Under the pieces are notes generated by a model that saw nothing but the letters and a program-made list of their open reading frames with translations, did no database searches and was not told where the DNA came from. DNA of 64,000 nt from Dipteris shenzhenensis. Taxonomy: Eukaryota > Polypodiophyta > Polypodiopsida > Gleicheniales. Below are positions 60,730 to 64,000 of this stretch, in pieces. Position numbers and translations under genes: made by a program. The stretch's first letter is position 1; each line of letters starts with the position of its first letter. The stretch is from the NCBI GenBank assembly GCA_047967505.1, contig CM106538.1, one strand, 5' to 3'.

Positions 60730-63579
60730 TGAAAGGGCAATCAAATCCAGACATCATTGCAAGAGAAATACAAAAGCAACATCCGATACAAGATTTAGAT
60801 CATGGGAGTTTTAAACCCCTCCATAAGATAACGGTTTCACTTTGCATACTTGAACAAGACTTGAACCGAGGAGAAAGTACAAGAAACTTGCATGCTAAAA
60901 CACCTGCTCGGCAATTTCTTGATCCTCAGGTGCATAATAAAAGTGCTTCACAAATACATGAGCATGCTTCAAACAAACTATGCTTCATGAATACAAGCAA
61001 TCGACAATCATTCCAGCTATGCCAGCTACACATAAAAGACATTGTCAAATTTCTAGGCCAACGGATAGGAGAATTCACGAAGACATAGAAAATAAATTGG
61101 ATGTTGTTGGGGTGAAGAATTCCTTTATGGCCGGAGCTGTGAAGATATCAAGTGCAAAATTTTCAGCTTTCACCCATCCCCTTGATCGATTTTTACTGTG
61201 CTTTGAAAATAGAATGGTAGTAGTAGGTCGAAGCATATTAGAAAATGTTGTAGCAATTGATGAACATGATCAACCACATAGTCGAAAACTTTGCTAAACA
61301 GTTATAAGGAACACCATAAGGAGCGAATAATTAATTGAAGAAAGAAAGAGCATTCCTCTTTGAAGAAGCTATCTGTAGCAAAAGCCGTTTGTAGCACATA
61401 GCATAATATTTTGAGAGGGGAGAAGATGCAAGAGGCATTAATTGGATAGAAGAGGGAGTGAGAGGATGTACTTGCTACAAGATTGAGCTTCTTCTATTCC
61501 TTATTTTAAGGATTGATGTGGCGATCAAGGGCATGGCCATGTGTCTATCGAGGGGCAAAAGTGATCAAAGTCTATGCCATGCATAAGGCACTGGGGGTCT
61601 ATGGATGAATGGTTACCAACACGCTTCTTCGATCTTGCTACTCTCCCTTGACATGCTTCTTCGATCACCTCCCACCTATCTGCTTTGCATGCCTATCTCC
61701 CACCTTATTCAATTTGGTAAAGCTCTCCTCCGTGGCCAGCTAATGAGTTGCCCGTATGTGCACAGAGATATCAATATTCATGGGGCCTTGCTACCCGTTG
61801 CTAACGTTTGATCTCTGTTTGATGCACAGTGCACATGTTAAACATGTAGAAATGTCAAAACACTCGGATGAGGATCATCCGATCGCTGTCTTGCTGTTTG
61901 AAGCTTAGATTTGCAGGCATGTTGCAATCCTTAGAGAGAATTTTCCACTTTGTTCGCAATGCTATCCTCTACAAGTGTGGCTACCTTAGAGAGGACAGTT
62001 GACATCTCCAACAATGGGCCTTGGATAGTTCCACTTGCCCACCGTATTCTTCACCCAACATCTCTAGATCCTACAGCTAGGAGTTAGGAAATGAGAACTC
62101 GTGAATCTTCAGCATAACCTTGAGTACCTTGAGTAATCCAAAAGCTCGTCTGGAAGGAAAAGACTGACAAAGAAAGGCTAAATTAATGCTCCAGATATTT
62201 GCAAGCGAAGATCTAAAGAATGCAAAATCCATCCTAAAATTGAATCAAACATGTAATCGTACATCAAAGAAGTGAGGATCCTTACATGTATCACATCCCT
62301 ATGATCCCATTCTGTAAAATAGGAGTGCAATTTGTCATAAAATCTGTGCGTGCTCTCTGGGGGCACAAGTTCATAATAATAGCAATCTTCGCAAAGTTGC
62401 CTTGGCCAAGAGTACGTTCTTGTAGTTGCCAACAATGCAAGAGTTATAGAGCCAGTGAGGTCTAATCCCTTTGGGGAAGCAGCACTGCACATAAACCATA
62501 TTAACACAATAAGTTGAGTGAAGAGCATTTGAAGATTGTGCATCAAAGAAACCCAGGCAGTCGAAGTAGGCCAATAGGATGCCAAGTGATAATGCAATCA
62601 ACATGTCGGCGTCACAATTCCAAACACTGCAGATTAATGAAAGGAAAGCTCCAATGCATCAGGTCAGCAATAGAACAAAACTTGAAATTAGATTCCATCA
62701 CAAATTTTCATGATTTTTTTGTTGGGTTTTCAAAGACACCAATTATTGATAATGTGATCCGTTTTTCTCCTCCAGATATATTCATTCCGCAATCTCCAAT
62801 ATCGCCAAATACCTTGCCATAAGGCTTATAGAGTTTTGTTGTAATCCCATGGCCATTTGGGAGCATTGGTGACCTCAATTACATATTGTAGCTGCCTCGA
62901 GGGTGCATTGTTAAGAAACCCTAGATACGACGTGTGTTTAACGGGTATTCTAAAAATCCCTTACCTTTGAATTTTGTCACTTAACTAGCTTGAAATTTTA
63001 GCTTTCCAAAAAATTAAATCTCAAATTGTGGGGTGTGCGGTCTTAAATGTATGTAAATGGAAATAAGAAAGATGTGTTAATTTATACACACACACATATA
63101 GATGCACATCAAACTTAAACCTTCATTTTTGTTGTAGGTACTCCCGTGTAATCATCATCCACTCATCTTCTCTTTGTACACCACTACCTCTACTACGGCA
63201 TGCTTCACCATAGCAAGGGTTGGACTACACACATCACGAGCTTCGAGCATCACAAACATGGACCCCAAACCCGTTGTAGACGGGTCAAGCTACTCGTAAG
63301 CAGAAGCTCACAATAGGAGTACAATCGAGGTTTACAGGAGTATAATTGAGGAGGAATTGAGGTTACACAATAGGAGTACAATTGAGGTTCATAGCAGAAG
63401 ATATGTTATAAGGGACCTTGAATCCAAAGATTCCAAAGCTCTTGATTCAACATATGAAAGCAACAGGGTAAGGGCCACATTTTCAACAATTTGAAGGAGA
63501 AGGAAGCAACCCAACAAACAACACATCGATCGAAGAAGTAGCAGCGGGCCACGAAATGGCTTGGAGCCGAACAGGTCAC
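60730..63579. other. No supported gene
   Basis: The largest frames are 60729-61088 plus (119 codons) and 62597-62178 minus (139 codons). Neither has a recognisable domain, and overlapping frames of similar size exist. At 63306-63400 the phrase ACAATAGGAGTACAATYGAGGTT is repeated, a small local duplication. TGTTAAGAAACCCTAG at 62909 looks like an LTR start, but no partner or primer site was found. Confidence 0.45.
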
Positions 63580-64000
63580 TGTAAGAAAACAATACAATGT
63601 CTGTGCTCAACAGATAACAAGATCTTGTACGCAAGAGAGAAAACAAATAGTATGGAGAATCAAAAATTTGATTACCGTAGAACTGATACAATCGATGGCG
63701 CTCCTGTGAAAGAAGCTTCGATGGCATGCTGGAAACAGTAGAGGACGGAGGCTGGATGCTAAGGAATCAGGGTTGCTGTAGCCAGTGATGAAATGGGCTT
63801 CACGGGCTTGCTCTTTTATAGCCACCAGTCGTAGTCGGTTAGACCCAATTGGGTGACCGACCCAGTCCGCCCAAAACGGTCAATTGGGAGTCGGTCCCAA
63901 AATAGGCCATCGACCACACGATAGAACCGGTGCGCAAAATATAGCAACTAACCTATGGGGTCCGTTCGGCCCAGAGCCATCCAGGATCATCTGAGGCTCC
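63580..64000 (-). repeat. LTR of a third COP-C/COP-D family copy (cut by window end)
   Basis: From TGTAAGAAAACAATAC it matches the first 420 bp of the COP-C and COP-D LTRs, including the CTGTGCTCAACAGATAAC, ATCAAAAATTTGATTAC and CGGTCAATTGGGAGTCGG segments. It lacks a short part (CTGCCTCCCAACCATGCA) near 63700. It is oriented as in COP-C and COP-D. Whether it is a solo LTR or the left end of a full element lies outside the window. Confidence 0.9.

Noticed and set aside
62178-62597. 139-codon minus-strand frame as a possible small gene
   Set aside because: No domain, overlaps other frames and has no supporting context; left as unassigned.
62909-63100. TGTTAAGAAACCCTAG as the start of another LTR
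   Set aside because: Resembles LTR starts such as 4150, but no partner, primer site or matching end was found.

Overview
This is nuclear DNA of a land plant with a large, retrotransposon-filled genome. The evidence is a spliced receptor-like kinase gene with GT-AG introns, plant-type Ty1/copia and Ty3/gypsy elements primed by initiator tRNA-Met (the TGGTATCAGAGC site), and a Tat-lineage gypsy element with two RNase H domains. The species cannot be fixed from the sequence; the transposon density would suit a gymnosperm, a fern or a large-genome angiosperm. There is essentially one host gene fragment (kinase domain, 10843-12224). Nearly everything else recognisable is LTR retrotransposon, most of it broken by stops and frameshifts.

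Layout. 1-4523: 5' part of a minus-strand gypsy element (GYP1), inserted into a copia reverse transcriptase relic that continues to about 4980. 5060-8170: no recognisable gene. 8180-9925: a decayed plus-strand copia element. 10303-10720: a 140-bp tandem duplication and a CT microsatellite. 10843-12224: the kinase.

13027-45246 is one nested pile. The outermost layer is a gag-only, copia-like plus-strand element (ELM-G), with 1.03-kb LTRs and a probable target duplication GGTCC/AGTCC. A minus-strand Tat gypsy element (TAT1, 13316-22975) sits in its 5' LTR. A second gag-bearing plus-strand element (ELM-H, 24579-43013) sits in its gag. Inside ELM-H is a minus-strand copia element (COP-B, 30558-41270, duplication ATAGG). 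Inside the COP-B integrase is another minus-strand copia element (COP-C, 32814-38317, duplication GAACA). The order is therefore COP-C in COP-B in ELM-H in ELM-G.

45607-50602: COP-D, a deleted relative of COP-C, inserted in a copia gag relic. 53990-57520: a decayed minus-strand gypsy element (GYP-F) with a LINE fragment in its integrase. 57900-60720: short repeats, including a strong foldback at 58518-58676 and tandem arrays. 63580-64000: start of a third LTR of the COP-C/COP-D family.

No rRNA, tRNA, CRISPR or bacterial-type system was seen. The most unusual signals are: LTR divergences that contradict the nesting order (COP-C LTRs are far more different from each other than those of the older COP-B); a copia RT fragment captured in a duplicated gag; two apparently pol-less gag elements; and a proline-rich ORF overlapping the gag start of GYP1.
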